Assembly: GCF_003837805.1 (NCBI RefSeq)
Contig: NZ_RQIT01000003.1
Location: forward strand, 62,001 to 126,000
DNA from: Bradyrhizobium sp. RP6
GTDB lineage: Bacteria; Pseudomonadota; Alphaproteobacteria; Rhizobiales; Xanthobacteraceae
Direction of reading: 5' to 3'
Length of the DNA stretch: 64,000 nucleotides
Below, one piece after another: positions 47,112 to 55,433 of this stretch. The notes under the pieces were generated by a model. The model was not told the DNA's origin. It saw only the letters and a program-made list of their open reading frames with translations, and did no database searches. How positions within the stretch are numbered: position 1 is the first letter of the stretch; every line of letters begins with the position of its first letter. The translations under genes and the position numbers were made by a program.

Positions 47112-48140
47112 ATGGCTCTAGCGCGCGGCCGCCGCAGCGAAGGCGCTTTCAACTACTGGCCCGGCTTCGTCGACGCGCTGTCGACGCTGGTGCTGTCGAT
47201 CGTGTTCCTGCTGTCGGTGTTTCTGGTCGTGCAGTTCTTCCTCTCGCAGGAGGTGACCGGCAAGGACAAGGCGCTGGAGCAGCTCAATGCCAAGATCGCC
47301 CAGCTCAACGAGCTCCTGTCGCTGGAAAAGCTCGGCAAGCTCAGCCTCGACGACCAGGTCTCGCAATTGAAGGCGGGCCTCGCCTCGGCCGAGTCCGAGC
47401 GCGACCGCATCAAGGGGCTCTATGACGGCCTTGCTGCCGCCGGCAATGACGCGCAAGGCAAGACCACCGAACTCGGCAAGGCGCTGGACTCGGAGAAGGC
47501 CGTCTCGGCGCGAGCCCTGGCGCAGATCGAGGTGCTGAACCAGCAGATCAGCGCGCTCAGGCGGCAATTGGCAGCGCTGGAAGAGGCCCTCGAAGCCAGC
47601 GAGAAGCGCGACAAGGAATCGCAGAACCGGATCGCCGATCTGGGCTCCCGCTTGAATGTCGCCCTGGCGCAGCGCGTGCAGGAACTGTCGCGCTACCGCT
47701 CCGAATTCTTCGGCCGCCTGCGTGCCATCCTCGGCAACCGCCCCGACATCCGCATCGTCGGCGACCGCTTCGTGTTCCAGTCCGAAGTGTTCTTCGATAC
47801 CGGCCAGGCGACGCTGCTGCCCGAGGGCCGCGCCGAGCTCGACACGCTGGCGACTGCGCTGATCGAGCTCGACAAGAAGATCCCGAGCGAGATCCCCTGG
47901 GTGCTGCGCGTCGACGGCCATACCGACGTGCGGCCGGTGAGCGGCGCGAACTTCAAATCGAACTGGGACCTGTCCGCCGCGCGCTCGATCTCGGTGGTGC
48001 AATATCTGATCTCGCTCGGCGTGCCTGCCCAGCGCCTCGTCGCGGCCGGCTTCGGCGAATTCCAACCGCTCGATCCCGGGAACACCGAGGAGGCCTACAA
48101 GCGCAACCGCCGCATCGAGCTGAAGCTGACGGAGCGGTAG
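47112..48140 (+). CDS. MotB/OmpA-like peptidoglycan-binding stator protein
   Basis: 342 aa. One N-terminal membrane helix (residues about 20-45) with a MotB-like aspartate at its start (WPGFVDALSTLVLSIVF, Asp21), then a long coiled coil (about residues 55-185) and a C-terminal OmpA-family domain (VFFDTGQATLLPEGRAEL ... RVDGHTDVRPV ... NRRIELKL) that binds peptidoglycan. GGAG lies 10 nt before the ATG. Pairs with the preceding proton-channel gene; the stop codon overlaps the start of the next gene by one base. Confidence 0.88.
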   Translation: MALARGRRSEGAFNYWPGFVDALSTLVLSIVFLLSVFLVVQFFLSQEVTGKDKALEQLNAKIAQLNELLSLEKLGKLSLDDQVSQLKAGLASAESERDRIKGLYDGLAAAGNDAQGKTTELGKALDSEKAVSARALAQIEVLNQQISALRRQLAALEEALEASEKRDKESQNRIADLGSRLNVALAQRVQELSRYRSEFFGRLRAILGNRPDIRIVGDRFVFQSEVFFDTGQATLLPEGRAELDTLATALIELDKKIPSEIPWVLRVDGHTDVRPVSGANFKSNWDLSAARSISVVQYLISLGVPAQRLVAAGFGEFQPLDPGNTEEAYKRNRRIELKLTER

Positions 48141-48586
48141 TGAGCGCGCTCCACCTCCGCCCCTACCGACCCGAGGACGAAGCCGCTGCGATCGAGCTCT
48201 GGCATCGCACCTGGCAGCAGGCTTATCCGCAGATCGACTTCGCCGCACGGCTCGAATGGTGGCGCGAGCGCTGGCGCAAGGATCTGGTGCCGAAGGCCTC
48301 GATCGTGGTGACGGAGCAGGACGGCACGCTGACCGGTTTGGTCACGATCGACGGCGAAGGTTATCTCGACCAGCTCGTCGTCGATCCCGCGCATTGGGGC
48401 TCCGACGCGGCAAGGCTGCTGGTGGACGAGGCCAAGCGGCTGTCACCCTTGGGCGTCACGCTGCTCGTCAACAAGGACAATGCCCGCGCCATCCGCTTCT
48501 ACGAGCGCAACGGCTTTGCCCATGCCGGCGACGACGTGAACCCGACCTCGGGGCGGCCGGTGCTGAAGATGGTGTGGCGGGCGTAA
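48140..48586 (+). CDS. GNAT family N-acetyltransferase
   Basis: 148 aa acetyltransferase. The acetyl-CoA site resembles the RimI-like fold: YLDQLVVDPAHWGSDAARLL (motif A) and LLVNKDNARAIRFYERNGF (motif B). Starts with a GTG whose first base is the last base of the upstream TAG stop, so it is coupled to the MotB-like gene. Substrate unknown; a role in modifying a small molecule or a protein of the envelope machine is possible but not shown. Confidence 0.9.
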   Translation: MSALHLRPYRPEDEAAAIELWHRTWQQAYPQIDFAARLEWWRERWRKDLVPKASIVVTEQDGTLTGLVTIDGEGYLDQLVVDPAHWGSDAARLLVDEAKRLSPLGVTLLVNKDNARAIRFYERNGFAHAGDDVNPTSGRPVLKMVWRA

Positions 48587-48624
48587 ATCCTTCTCCACGC
48601 GCAAATGACTGCGCCCAAAGGCCC

Positions 48625-50475
48625 TCACGCGCCCTCGAACTGCAACCGCGCCAGCCTCGCATAAAGTCCGTTCGTCGCCACCAGTTCGGCATGCGTGCCC
48701 TGCTCGACGATCCGGCCCTGGTCCATCACCAGGATGCGGTCGCAGGAGAGCACGGTTGCGAGGCGATGGGCGATCACCAGCGTGGTGCGGTGGCGCATCA
48801 GCTCTTCCAGCGCGGTCTGCACCAACGTCTCGCTTTCGGCATCGAGTGCGGAGGTGGCCTCGTCCAGCAGCAGCAGCGGCGCGTCGCGCAGGATGGCGCG
48901 GGCGATCGCGATGCGCTGGCGCTGGCCGCCGGAAAGCGTCACGCCGCGCTCGCCGAGCGCCGTCTCGAAACCCTCGGGCAGGCGGCGGATGAACTCGGCG
49001 GCATGCGCCAGCTCGGCGGCGCGCTCGACCTCGGCATCGGTCGCATCGGGTCGGCCGAAGCGGATGTTCTCGCGGGCAGTCGCGGCGAACACCACCGAGT
49101 CCTGCGGCACCAGCGCGATGCGGGCCCGGAAATCTCTGGGGTCGGCGGATTTGACCGGCACGCCGTCGAGCGAGATCGTCCCGCTGCGCGGGTCGTAGAA
49201 GCGCAGCAACAGATGAAAGATCGTGCTCTTGCCGGCGCCGGAGGGACCGACGATCGCGACTTTCTCGCCGGGGCGCACCGTGAACGACACGGCGTCGAGC
49301 ACCTTGACGTCGGACCGCGCCGGATAGGCGAAGCTGACCTGATCGAAGCCGACCTCGCCGCGCGCCGGCACCGGCAGCGCCCGCGGCGCCGCGGGCGCCG
49401 TGATCTCGGGCCTCACATGCAGGATCTCGAACAGGCGCTCGGCAGCGCCCGAGGCCGCCGAGACCTCGCCCCAGACCTCGCTGAGCTGGCCGAGGCCCGC
49501 CGCGGCGAACACGGCGTAAAGCACGAACTGACCGAGCCGGCCCGGCGTAATCGCGCCGGAGAGCACATCATGCGAGCCAATCCAGAGGATGGCGACCACG
49601 CTTGCGAACACGATGAAGATGATGATCGCCGTGAGCACGGCGCGGGCCTGGGTCGAGGTTCGCGCGGCTTCATAGGCCTCTTCGACCTCGCCGCCGAAAC
49701 GCTTCTCGGCAAATTGCTCGCTGGTATAGGCCTGCACGGTACGGATCGCGCCGACCAGCTCGCCGGCATAGGCCGAGGCTTCGGCGAGCGTGTCCTGCGC
49801 ATTGCGCGACAGCCGCCGCACCCAGCGCCCGAAGGCCACCAGCGGCAGCACGATCAAGGGAATGGCCAGCAGCACGAAGCCGGACAGCTTCGGGCTCGTG
49901 ATCACCATCATCGCCGCGGCGCCCAGGAACATCATCAGGTTGCGCAGCGCGATCGAGACCGAGGCGCCGACGGCCGATTTGAGCTGGGTGGTGTCGGCGG
50001 TGAGCCGCGAGATCAATTCGCCGCTGCGAGCGGAATCGAAGAAGGCGGGGGACAGCGAGAGCAGATGGGCGAAGACGTCGCGCCTGAGGTCGGCGACGAT
50101 GCGTTCGCCGATCGTCATCACGAGGTAGTAGCGCGCCGCGCTCGCGAGCGCGAGCACGCCCACCACCGCGAGCATCACCGAGAAGTAGCTGTTGATCAGC
50201 TCGATCCCCTCGGGCGTCAGGCCGAAATCGATCATCCTGCGCACCGCGATCGGCACCAGCAGCGTCGTCAGCGCGGCGACCGTGAGCGCGACGAAGGCCA
50301 GTGCCGCCCGGCCGCGATAGCGGCTCACATAGGGCGCGAGCGCAAGCAGCGGCCGCAGCTTGGCGCGCCCCTTGGCGGGCTCTTCGATCAGCTCGGCCTC
50401 GATCGACGGGATGTCCGCGGCGTTCATTGCGGGCCGATTGACATGCTGGTCATCAAGCCGTTCCACTGCGCTCAT
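48625..50475 (-). CDS. ABC transporter, fused permease/ATPase (MsbA/ABCB type)
   Basis: 616 aa half-transporter. Six membrane helices (about residues 45-330) precede a nucleotide-binding domain with Walker [11 protein letters not shown]-loop VPQDSV, signature LSGGQRQR, Walker [13 protein letters not shown] and H-loop [13 protein letters not shown]-type exporters of this size move lipids, peptides or drugs; the substrate is not predictable here. Transcribed convergently to the GNAT gene and divergently from rpmE. Start at MSAVERLD; an internal ATG (MNAADIPS) 16 residues later is also possible. Confidence 0.93.
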   Translation of the reverse strand: MSAVERLDDQHVNRPAMNAADIPSIEAELIEEPAKGRAKLRPLLALAPYVSRYRGRAALAFVALTVAALTTLLVPIAVRRMIDFGLTPEGIELINSYFSVMLAVVGVLALASAARYYLVMTIGERIVADLRRDVFAHLLSLSPAFFDSARSGELISRLTADTTQLKSAVGASVSIALRNLMMFLGAAAMMVITSPKLSGFVLLAIPLIVLPLVAFGRWVRRLSRNAQDTLAEASAYAGELVGAIRTVQAYTSEQFAEKRFGGEVEEAYEAARTSTQARAVLTAIIIFIVFASVVAILWIGSHDVLSGAITPGRLGQFVLYAVFAAAGLGQLSEVWGEVSAASGAAERLFEILHVRPEITAPAAPRALPVPARGEVGFDQVSFAYPARSDVKVLDAVSFTVRPGEKVAIVGPSGAGKSTIFHLLLRFYDPRSGTISLDGVPVKSADPRDFRARIALVPQDSVVFAATARENIRFGRPDATDAEVERAAELAHAAEFIRRLPEGFETALGERGVTLSGGQRQRIAIARAILRDAPLLLLDEATSALDAESETLVQTALEELMRHRTTLVIAHRLATVLSCDRILVMDQGRIVEQGTHAELVATNGLYARLARLQFEGA

Positions 50476-50671
50476 GATATCCGACCCATTCTATTGCCTT
50501 GCTCCCAATAGGCCGGTGTAGGGGTAGTGGCAAATCCGGGAAGTCCCTTAGGGGTAAGTCCGGTCACCAGCCCGGCATGGCTTGTTTTGCCTGATATCGT
50601 GCGGTATAGAGCCGCCCAAATCCGTCATTCGCTAGCCACCCAAGAAGGCGCCGGAGCGCCGAGGAATTGCC

Positions 50672-50899
50672 ATGAAAGCCGAAATTCATCCGGATTATCA
50701 CACCATTAAGGTCGTCATGACCGACGGAACCGAGTACCTGACCCGCTCGACCTGGGGCAAGGAAGGCGACACGCTGAACCTCGATATCGACCCGAAGTCG
50801 CACCCGGCCTGGACCGGCGGCTCCACGCAGATCATGGACCGCGGCGGCCGCGTCTCGCGCTTCCAGAAGAAGTTTTCGGGCTTTCTCAAAAAGGATTGA
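50672..50899 (+). CDS. rpmE: 50S ribosomal protein L31
   Basis: 75 aa ribosomal protein of the large subunit. Conserved blocks [41 protein letters not shown]. It has no cysteine, so it is the zinc-free (C-minus) form rather than the CxxC zinc-binding form. Well-formed terminator follows within 25 nt. The 196-nt upstream gap separates it from the divergent ABC gene. Confidence 0.97.
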   Translation: MKAEIHPDYHTIKVVMTDGTEYLTRSTWGKEGDTLNLDIDPKSHPAWTGGSTQIMDRGGRVSRFQKKFSGFLKKD

Positions 50900-50922
50900 A
50901 GCCGGCCGCAAGGCTGGAGACG

Positions 50923-50954
50923 AAAACGCCCCCGCAGAGACGGGGGCGTTTTTG
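50923..50954 (+). terminator. Rho-independent terminator of rpmE
   Basis: Stem CGCCCCC (50927-50933) with GGGGGCG (50942-50948), loop GCAGAGAC, flanked by AAAA and followed by TTTTTGTTTT. It works for the plus-strand rpmE transcript and, with the upstream A-run, weakly for the opposite strand. Confidence 0.9.
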
Positions 50955-50966
50955 TTTTCTACTACA

Positions 50967-51070
50967 CCGTCATTCCGGGGCGGCTCGGAGAGCCGAACCC
51001 GGAATCTCGGGATTCTCAGGTGCGCAAGTGCGCACCAGGGTTCGCGCGTCGCGCGCCCCGGGATGACAGC
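50967..51070. repeat. Dispersed repeat family B, copy 2
   Basis: Left end TCATTCCGGGGCGGCTC, right end CGCGCCCCGGGATGACA, complementary over the outer 12-14 bases; the interior holds GTGCGCAAGTGCGCAC. Same organisation as the copy at 40044. It lies between convergent rpmE and rcdA, in the same strand-independent convergent context. Confidence 0.75.
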
Positions 51071-51077
51071 GTGAGAC

Positions 51078-51587
51078 TTACCGCTCGAACGCCGCCTTCA
51101 GCGCATTGAGGTGCGGCACCAGCGGATTGCCGATCGCCACCTGCTCGGCCGGCGGCGTGTGGATCGTGCTGTCGAGGCGGCGCACGCGGGTCTGCAGACT
51201 CATCGAGCGATGGATCAGCTCCTGGAGTTGCGCGGGCAGCTTCTCGATGGTGTCGGCGGGACCGGGATCGGCGGCGGTGAGCTTGACCTTGGTCTTCTCG
51301 CGGTTGGCCTGGCTCAGCGTCATCTCGCCCTCCTTCACCGCCCGATGCAACAGCAGCCAGGACGCAAGCTGCATCAGGCGCGTGGTGAGACGCATGCTCT
51401 CGGTCGCATAGGAGAGGCTGACGGCGCGATCGAGTGCCTTGGCCTCGACGCGGCCGGCGCCGTCGAGATAGGCGGCGGTCTCTTCGACGAGGTCCATGCC
51501 TTCACGGAACAGAGCGCCGAACGCCGCAGAATTGGTAAACCGCTCACTGAGCTGAACGAGAGCGCCTTCGGCCTGCAAACGTTCCAT
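51078..51587 (-). CDS. rcdA: RcdA-family protease adaptor (DUF1465)
   Basis: 169 aa all-helical DUF1465 protein, orthologous in pattern to Caulobacter RcdA, which helps ClpXP degrade the cell-cycle master regulator CtrA. Conserved blocks: LSERFTNSAAFGALFREGMDLVEE, LSYATESMRLTTRLMQLASWLL, QANREKTKVKL. Start at MERLQAEGA. A TTAAC lies just before the start codon, but a full TTAA-N7-TTAA CtrA box was not found. Confidence 0.88.
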   Translation of the reverse strand: MERLQAEGALVQLSERFTNSAAFGALFREGMDLVEETAAYLDGAGRVEAKALDRAVSLSYATESMRLTTRLMQLASWLLLHRAVKEGEMTLSQANREKTKVKLTAADPGPADTIEKLPAQLQELIHRSMSLQTRVRRLDSTIHTPPAEQVAIGNPLVPHLNALKAAFER

Positions 51588-51797
51588 GGTTAACGCCCCT
51601 TACGCAACTGTCTGACTGTCCGGCTTGGCGCCGGCTTATGATGAACAAATCATTGCGCGCTGGGAGCGCCGAGTCCAGTGACAAGCGCGGATATGGTTTC
51701 CGCGCGTCATTCCCCCGAATGCAACTGGGCGGATATTCCTGTTTCGGCGCGTCTTCTCGACGCGAACCGGTATCCGCTCCGCTGGAAAGCGCTTTGC

Positions 51798-51830
51798 GCA
51801 AAAAAAGAGCCGCCGGAGACCGGCGGCTTT
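51798..51830 (-). terminator. Rho-independent terminator (minus strand)
   Basis: Perfect 8-bp stem, minus strand GCCGCCGG TCT CCGGCGGC, then TCTTTTTTT. The U-run is on the minus strand only, so it ends a leftward transcript, either the DUF1192 mRNA or a separate small RNA. Confidence 0.85.
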
Positions 51831-51950
51831 GAAAGTTGATAACAGGGAGGCGTCAAACAGAGTGGACAGGAGCCACTCGGTGTCCAAACGAGGACGGTTC
51901 CAGTCATAAACCCGAAAGCTTAATCGACCGTAAACGAGCTAATTTTTTGA
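51800..51950 (-). ncRNA. Candidate small RNA (5' end not resolved)
   Basis: A leftward transcript ending at the strong terminator above. The region upstream of the hairpin has a CCTCCC stretch (minus strand: GACGCCTCCCTGTTATC), a typical anti-Shine-Dalgarno seed of alphaproteobacterial small RNAs, and no conserved protein frame. The short open frame crossing this region has no homology and runs through the terminator. Alternatively this is the 3' UTR of the DUF1192 gene, which ends 109 nt upstream of the presumed 5' end. The 5' boundary is a guess. Confidence 0.45.
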
Positions 51951-52058
51951 GAGTTCGTTAGCCATGTCGGCCAGCGGCCGAGCCGTGGTCACGTGCCGCG
52001 GACGCAGTGCGGCACGACGTGCTGCACTGCTGAGCCGGGGCCCGAGAGTCGTGAATGA

Positions 52059-52250
52059 CTACGTCTTGAAAAGGCTGTTCGCCGCATCGCGCGAGGCGCG
52101 CTTCCTGGTGGCGGCTTCCTCCAGTCTCGCGATCTCGGTCTTGAGCAGCGCGACGCGCTCGGTCAGTTCCTCGACCGATAGCAACGAGAGATCCTGGCCG
52201 ATCTCGTGCGTGATCTTCTTGCGCGGGCGGTCGTCGTCTTCCATCGCCAT
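52059..52250 (-). CDS. DUF1192 family small protein
   Basis: 63 aa conserved alphaproteobacterial protein. Short acidic N-terminus (MAMEDDDRPRKK), then ITHEIGQDLSLLSVEELTER and a helical tail (ALLKTEIARLEEAATRKRAS), as in DUF1192. No function established. GGGAGGA 7 nt before the ATG makes the start secure. Usually encoded as a single small gene; divergent here from the metG leader. Confidence 0.9.
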   Translation of the reverse strand: MAMEDDDRPRKKITHEIGQDLSLLSVEELTERVALLKTEIARLEEAATRKRASRDAANSLFKT

Positions 52251-52331
52251 GGTGTGTCCTCCCGAGCTGCCTGAAGGACGCCGATCTGGCGTTCTCCATC
52301 CCGAAATGCTATCGCCTTTGTACAAGGAGAA

Positions 52332-52400
52332 ATGTGCAGTGACTTTCGCGAGCGCGCAATATCTGACGCGAATGCCCCGGCCCGACCGCAAGGAGGCTGA
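52332..52400 (+). CDS. Short upstream ORF (22 codons) in the metG leader
   Basis: An ATG preceded by a near-ideal Shine-Dalgarno (AAGGAG, 3 nt before the ATG start region) opens a 22-codon frame, beginning MCSDFRERAISD, ending in TGA 135 nt before the metG start. It is followed by a small GCGCGC/GCGCGC-type hairpin and then a terminator. The arrangement is that of a leader peptide with attenuator. It contains one Cys codon and no Met codon beyond the start, so it would not be a simple Met-starvation sensor. Translation is unproven. Confidence 0.45.
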   Translation: MCSDFRERAISDANAPARPQGG

Positions 52401-52448
52401 CCGGACGGGATAAGAGCGCGCATACGCGCGTGAGGCATGAGCCGACCC

Positions 52449-52487
52449 CAAGCCCTTCCGATCATGCGGGAGGGCTTTTGATTTTCC
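52449..52487 (+). terminator. Intrinsic terminator inside the metG leader
   Basis: Stem AAGCCCTTCC (52450-52459) with GGGAGGGCTT (52468-52477), one GU pair, 8-nt loop, followed by TTGATTTT. It is on the metG strand and upstream of its ATG, so it either terminates a separate leader transcript or controls read-through into metG. A GGAGG in the uORF can pair with the 5' arm (5 bp) as a possible weak antiterminator. Confidence 0.7.
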
Positions 52488-52535
52488 GGTTTGACTTGTT
52501 CCGGGTCGGCATCCCCAAGCGCGAAAGACGCAGCC

Positions 52536-54215
52536 ATGACCAAAATCCTCATCACCAGCGCCCTTCCCTATGTGAACGGCGTCAAGCATCTCGGCAATCT
52601 CGTCGGGTCGCTCCTGCCAGCCGATGTCCATGCCCGCTTCAGGCGACAGATCGGCGACGACGTGCTCTTCGTCTGCGCCACGGACGAGCACGGCACGCCG
52701 GCCGAGCTCGGTGCCGTTCGCGCCGGACAGGACCTCCAGACCTTCTGCAGCACGCAGCACGCAATCCAGGCCGACATCTACCGCCGCTTCGGCCTGTCAT
52801 TCGACCATTTCGGCCGGACCAGCTCGCCGCAGAATCGCACCCTGACGCAGCACTTCTATCGCAGGCTCGAAGATGGCGGACTGATCGAGGAACGCGCGTT
52901 GCAACAGGTCTGGTCCCCCGTGGACGGCCGTTTCCTACCAGACCGCTACGTGCTCGGCACTTGCCCGCATTGTGGCGACCCATCCGCGCGCGGCGACCAA
53001 TGCGACCGTTGCGGCAACCTGCTCGATCCGCCCGAACTGATCGATCCGCGATCTGCGCTGTCGGGCGACCGCGCGCTGGAGATCCGCGAAAGCCGCCATC
53101 TGTTCCTACGACAGTCGCGGCTTCTCGCAGCGTTGAGCGCGTGGATCGATAGCCGATCCGGCTGGCCTGCCTTCGTGGTGTCAACCGCGAAGAGCTGGCT
53201 CACGGCGGATTTGCGCGATCGCTGCATTACGCGCGATCTGACCTGGGGCATTCCGGTTCCGCGCCGGGGATTCGAAAACAAGGTCTTCTATGTCTGGTTC
53301 GACGCGCCGATCGGTTACATCGCAGCCACACAGGAATGGGCCGCCGCCGCGCCAGGCCGAGACTGGCGAAAATGGTGGTGGCAGGCCGATGATGTCCGTT
53401 ACATCCAGTTCCTCGGCAAGGACAACATCCCATTCCATGCTGTCAGCTTCCCGGCAACGCTGATCGGCTCGAACGAACCGTGGAAAACCGTCGATATCAT
53501 CAAGGGATTCCACTGGCTGAATTACGAAGGCGGCAAGTTCTCGACCAGCCGCAATCGGGGCATCTTCACAGATCAAGCCCTGGAAGAACTGCCGGCGGAT
53601 CTCTGGCGCTGGTGGCTGATCGCCAACGCGCCTGAAAGCGCCGACACCGATTTCAGTATCCCGAAGTTTGTCGCCGACGTGAACAAGGATCTCGCGGACA
53701 TCTTCGGCAACCTCGTCAATCGCATCGTCAGCTTCGCCCATCGGGCCTTCGACGGCCGAATTCCGGAAGGCGGTGCGCCCGGCGCGGCCGAACACCTGCT
53801 CGCATGCGAACTGGAGCAACGTATCGCGACACTGCGACGCCATCACGAGGCGCTCGAGTTTCGCGCGGCGGCGGCGGCAACTCGCGCGATCTGGGATGTC
53901 GCGAACGCTTACCTGCAGCACGCCGCGCCATGGACAGCCAGCAAGTCCGATCCGCTTCGCGCTGCTCTCGTGACACGAACAGGCCTTAATCTGATCAGCG
54001 TCTGCGCCGTGCTGGCTTGGAGTATCATACCCAGCCTGTCTGAAAATGTGCTGCGCGCCTTCGGTCGCATTGACGCTGTTCCAAGCTGGCCCGTTGGCCC
54101 ACTCGCGGGCCTGCTCGACGGCGGTGCCGGCACGGCCGTCGCTCCGATCCGCCCACTGGTCGATAAAATCCCTCCCGAGAAAGCACGGAATCTTGCAGCG
54201 CGGTTCGGGCCTTAA
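52536..54215 (+). CDS. metG: Methionyl-tRNA synthetase
   Basis: 559 aa class I aminoacyl-tRNA synthetase charging tRNA-Met. The HIGH-like motif is KHLGN in ITSALPYVNGVKHLGNLVG, and the KMSKS-like motif is KFSTS. Two zinc-knuckle cysteine pairs (CPHCGD and CDRCGN) are in the connective insert. The C-terminal tRNA-binding domain of longer MetRS proteins is absent. Its start at MTKILITSALP is where the family begins; GAAAGACG precedes it. KMSKS deviates from the usual form, so activity is likely but not certain. Possibly a second MetRS besides the core one; only this one is in the window. Confidence 0.88.
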   Translation: MTKILITSALPYVNGVKHLGNLVGSLLPADVHARFRRQIGDDVLFVCATDEHGTPAELGAVRAGQDLQTFCSTQHAIQADIYRRFGLSFDHFGRTSSPQNRTLTQHFYRRLEDGGLIEERALQQVWSPVDGRFLPDRYVLGTCPHCGDPSARGDQCDRCGNLLDPPELIDPRSALSGDRALEIRESRHLFLRQSRLLAALSAWIDSRSGWPAFVVSTAKSWLTADLRDRCITRDLTWGIPVPRRGFENKVFYVWFDAPIGYIAATQEWAAAAPGRDWRKWWWQADDVRYIQFLGKDNIPFHAVSFPATLIGSNEPWKTVDIIKGFHWLNYEGGKFSTSRNRGIFTDQALEELPADLWRWWLIANAPESADTDFSIPKFVADVNKDLADIFGNLVNRIVSFAHRAFDGRIPEGGAPGAAEHLLACELEQRIATLRRHHEALEFRAAAAATRAIWDVANAYLQHAAPWTASKSDPLRAALVTRTGLNLISVCAVLAWSIIPSLSENVLRAFGRIDAVPSWPVGPLAGLLDGGAGTAVAPIRPLVDKIPPEKARNLAARFGP

Positions 54216-54282
54216 TGTCGTTTTACTTTGGCGGAAAAGGCGATATGCCATCCGCCGATCCCATGCACTCAAGGACACAATC

Positions 54283-55281
54283 ATGGACAAGCTGCCCGCG
54301 CAAATGACCGTGATCGCCATCTCCAAGCCCGGCGGACCGGAGGTGCTGGTGCCGGAACAGCGCGCGCTGCCGCAGCCCGGCCCGGACGAGATCCTGGTCA
54401 AGGTCGAGGCCGCGGGCGTGAACCGGCCCGATGTCGCGCAGCGTTCCGGCGCCTATCCGCCGCCGCCCGGCGCCAGCGACCTGCCGGGCCTCGAGATCGC
54501 CGGTGAGGTGGTGGCGGTCGGCAGCAATGCCAGGCGGCACAAGATCGGCGACAAGGTGATGTCGCTGGTCGCTGGCGGGGGCTATGCGCAGTACTGCATC
54601 GCCCAGGATGCCCAGGCGATGAGCGTGCCGCCGGCCTTGTCGATCAAGGAAGCCGGCGCGCTGCCGGAAACCCTGATGACGGTCTGGCACAACGTGTTCG
54701 AGCGCGGCGGCCTCAAGGCCGGCGAGACGCTGCTGATCCATGGCGGCTCCTCCGGCATCGGCACCATGGCGATCCAACTTGCGAAAGCATTCGGTGCCAA
54801 GGTGTTCGTCACGGTGGGATCGCAGGACAAGATCGACGCCTGCCTCAAGCTGGGCGCCGACCGTGCCATCAATTACAAGACCGAAGACTTCGTCGCCGTG
54901 GTCAAGGCCGAGACCAACAACCTTGGCGTCAACCTGATCCTGGACATGGTCGCCGGCGACTATGTCGATCGCAACTATGATGCCGCGGCGGTCGACGGCC
55001 GCATCGTCCAGATCGCGACCCTCAACGGCCCTAAGGTCAGCGTCAACATCGCCAAGGTGATGGTCAAGCGCCTGACCCATACCGGCTCGACGCTGCGCCC
55101 CCGTACTAATGCGGACAAGGCGGCGATGGTGGCCGCGATCGAGGCAAAAGTGATGCCGCTTCTGCGCGAAGGCCGCATCAAGCCGGTGATGGACAGCACT
55201 TTCCCGCTGGAAAAGGCGGCGGACGCCCATCGGCGCATGGAAACCAGCGCACATATTGGCAAAATTGTGTTGGAGGCCTAG
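54283..55281 (+). CDS. NAD(P)H quinone oxidoreductase (PIG3/QOR family)
   Basis: 332 aa zinc-free medium-chain dehydrogenase/reductase. GroES-like N-terminal half (LVKVEAAGVNRPDVAQR, YPPPPGASDLPGLEIAGEV) and a Rossmann half with GGSSGIGTMAIQLAKAFGAKV binding NAD(P)H; no zinc cysteines. The protein matches the TIGR02824-type quinone oxidoreductases that reduce quinones with NADPH. ATG at 54283 with AAGGA 7 nt upstream; the longer frame into metG is discarded. 67 nt after metG on the same strand. Confidence 0.93.
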   Translation: MDKLPAQMTVIAISKPGGPEVLVPEQRALPQPGPDEILVKVEAAGVNRPDVAQRSGAYPPPPGASDLPGLEIAGEVVAVGSNARRHKIGDKVMSLVAGGGYAQYCIAQDAQAMSVPPALSIKEAGALPETLMTVWHNVFERGGLKAGETLLIHGGSSGIGTMAIQLAKAFGAKVFVTVGSQDKIDACLKLGADRAINYKTEDFVAVVKAETNNLGVNLILDMVAGDYVDRNYDAAAVDGRIVQIATLNGPKVSVNIAKVMVKRLTHTGSTLRPRTNADKAAMVAAIEAKVMPLLREGRIKPVMDSTFPLEKAADAHRRMETSAHIGKIVLEA

Positions 55282-55433
55282 GCCGCCGGCCCACAGGCCA
55301 GGCCGGAAACCCTTTGATTTTCCTCGCTTTCGTGGCATCTATCGCGACGCGCCGAACCACTTCGGTTCGGTCTGAATCGCCTTCTAGATTCGCCTTGCAC
55401 TGACGAGTTTGCGTCGAACGCGGAGAACTGACC

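Larger units (their letters stand above)
51588..52058. other. 471-nt interval between rcdA and DUF1192 with a terminated small transcript
   Basis: Contains no convincing protein gene. It has a strong minus-strand terminator (51798-51830) with a likely small RNA ahead of it, and around 51965-52040 an imperfect GC-rich palindrome that resembles the end of the dispersed family A repeat (GTGCCGCGGACGCAGTGCGGCAC). The part 51590-51790 is unique and unassigned. Confidence 0.6.

Noticed and set aside
45938-48140. Zorya-type defence (ZorA/ZorB)
   Set aside because: The proton-channel and OmpA-like pair alone is not diagnostic; no ZorC, ZorD or helicase gene follows, and flanks are housekeeping.
48256-50511. 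751-codon plus-strand frame opposite the ABC exporter
   Set aside because: Shadow of the minus-strand ABC transporter, no domain, and it overlaps GNAT in a different frame.
51707-51907. 66-codon minus-strand frame near rcdA
   Set aside because: Runs straight through a strong terminator hairpin and has no homology; the region fits a small RNA or 3' UTR better.
52322-52536. SAM-type riboswitch or T-box upstream of metG
   Set aside because: No SAM-II core pattern or T-box specifier/antiterminator features were visible; only the uORF and a terminator are supported.
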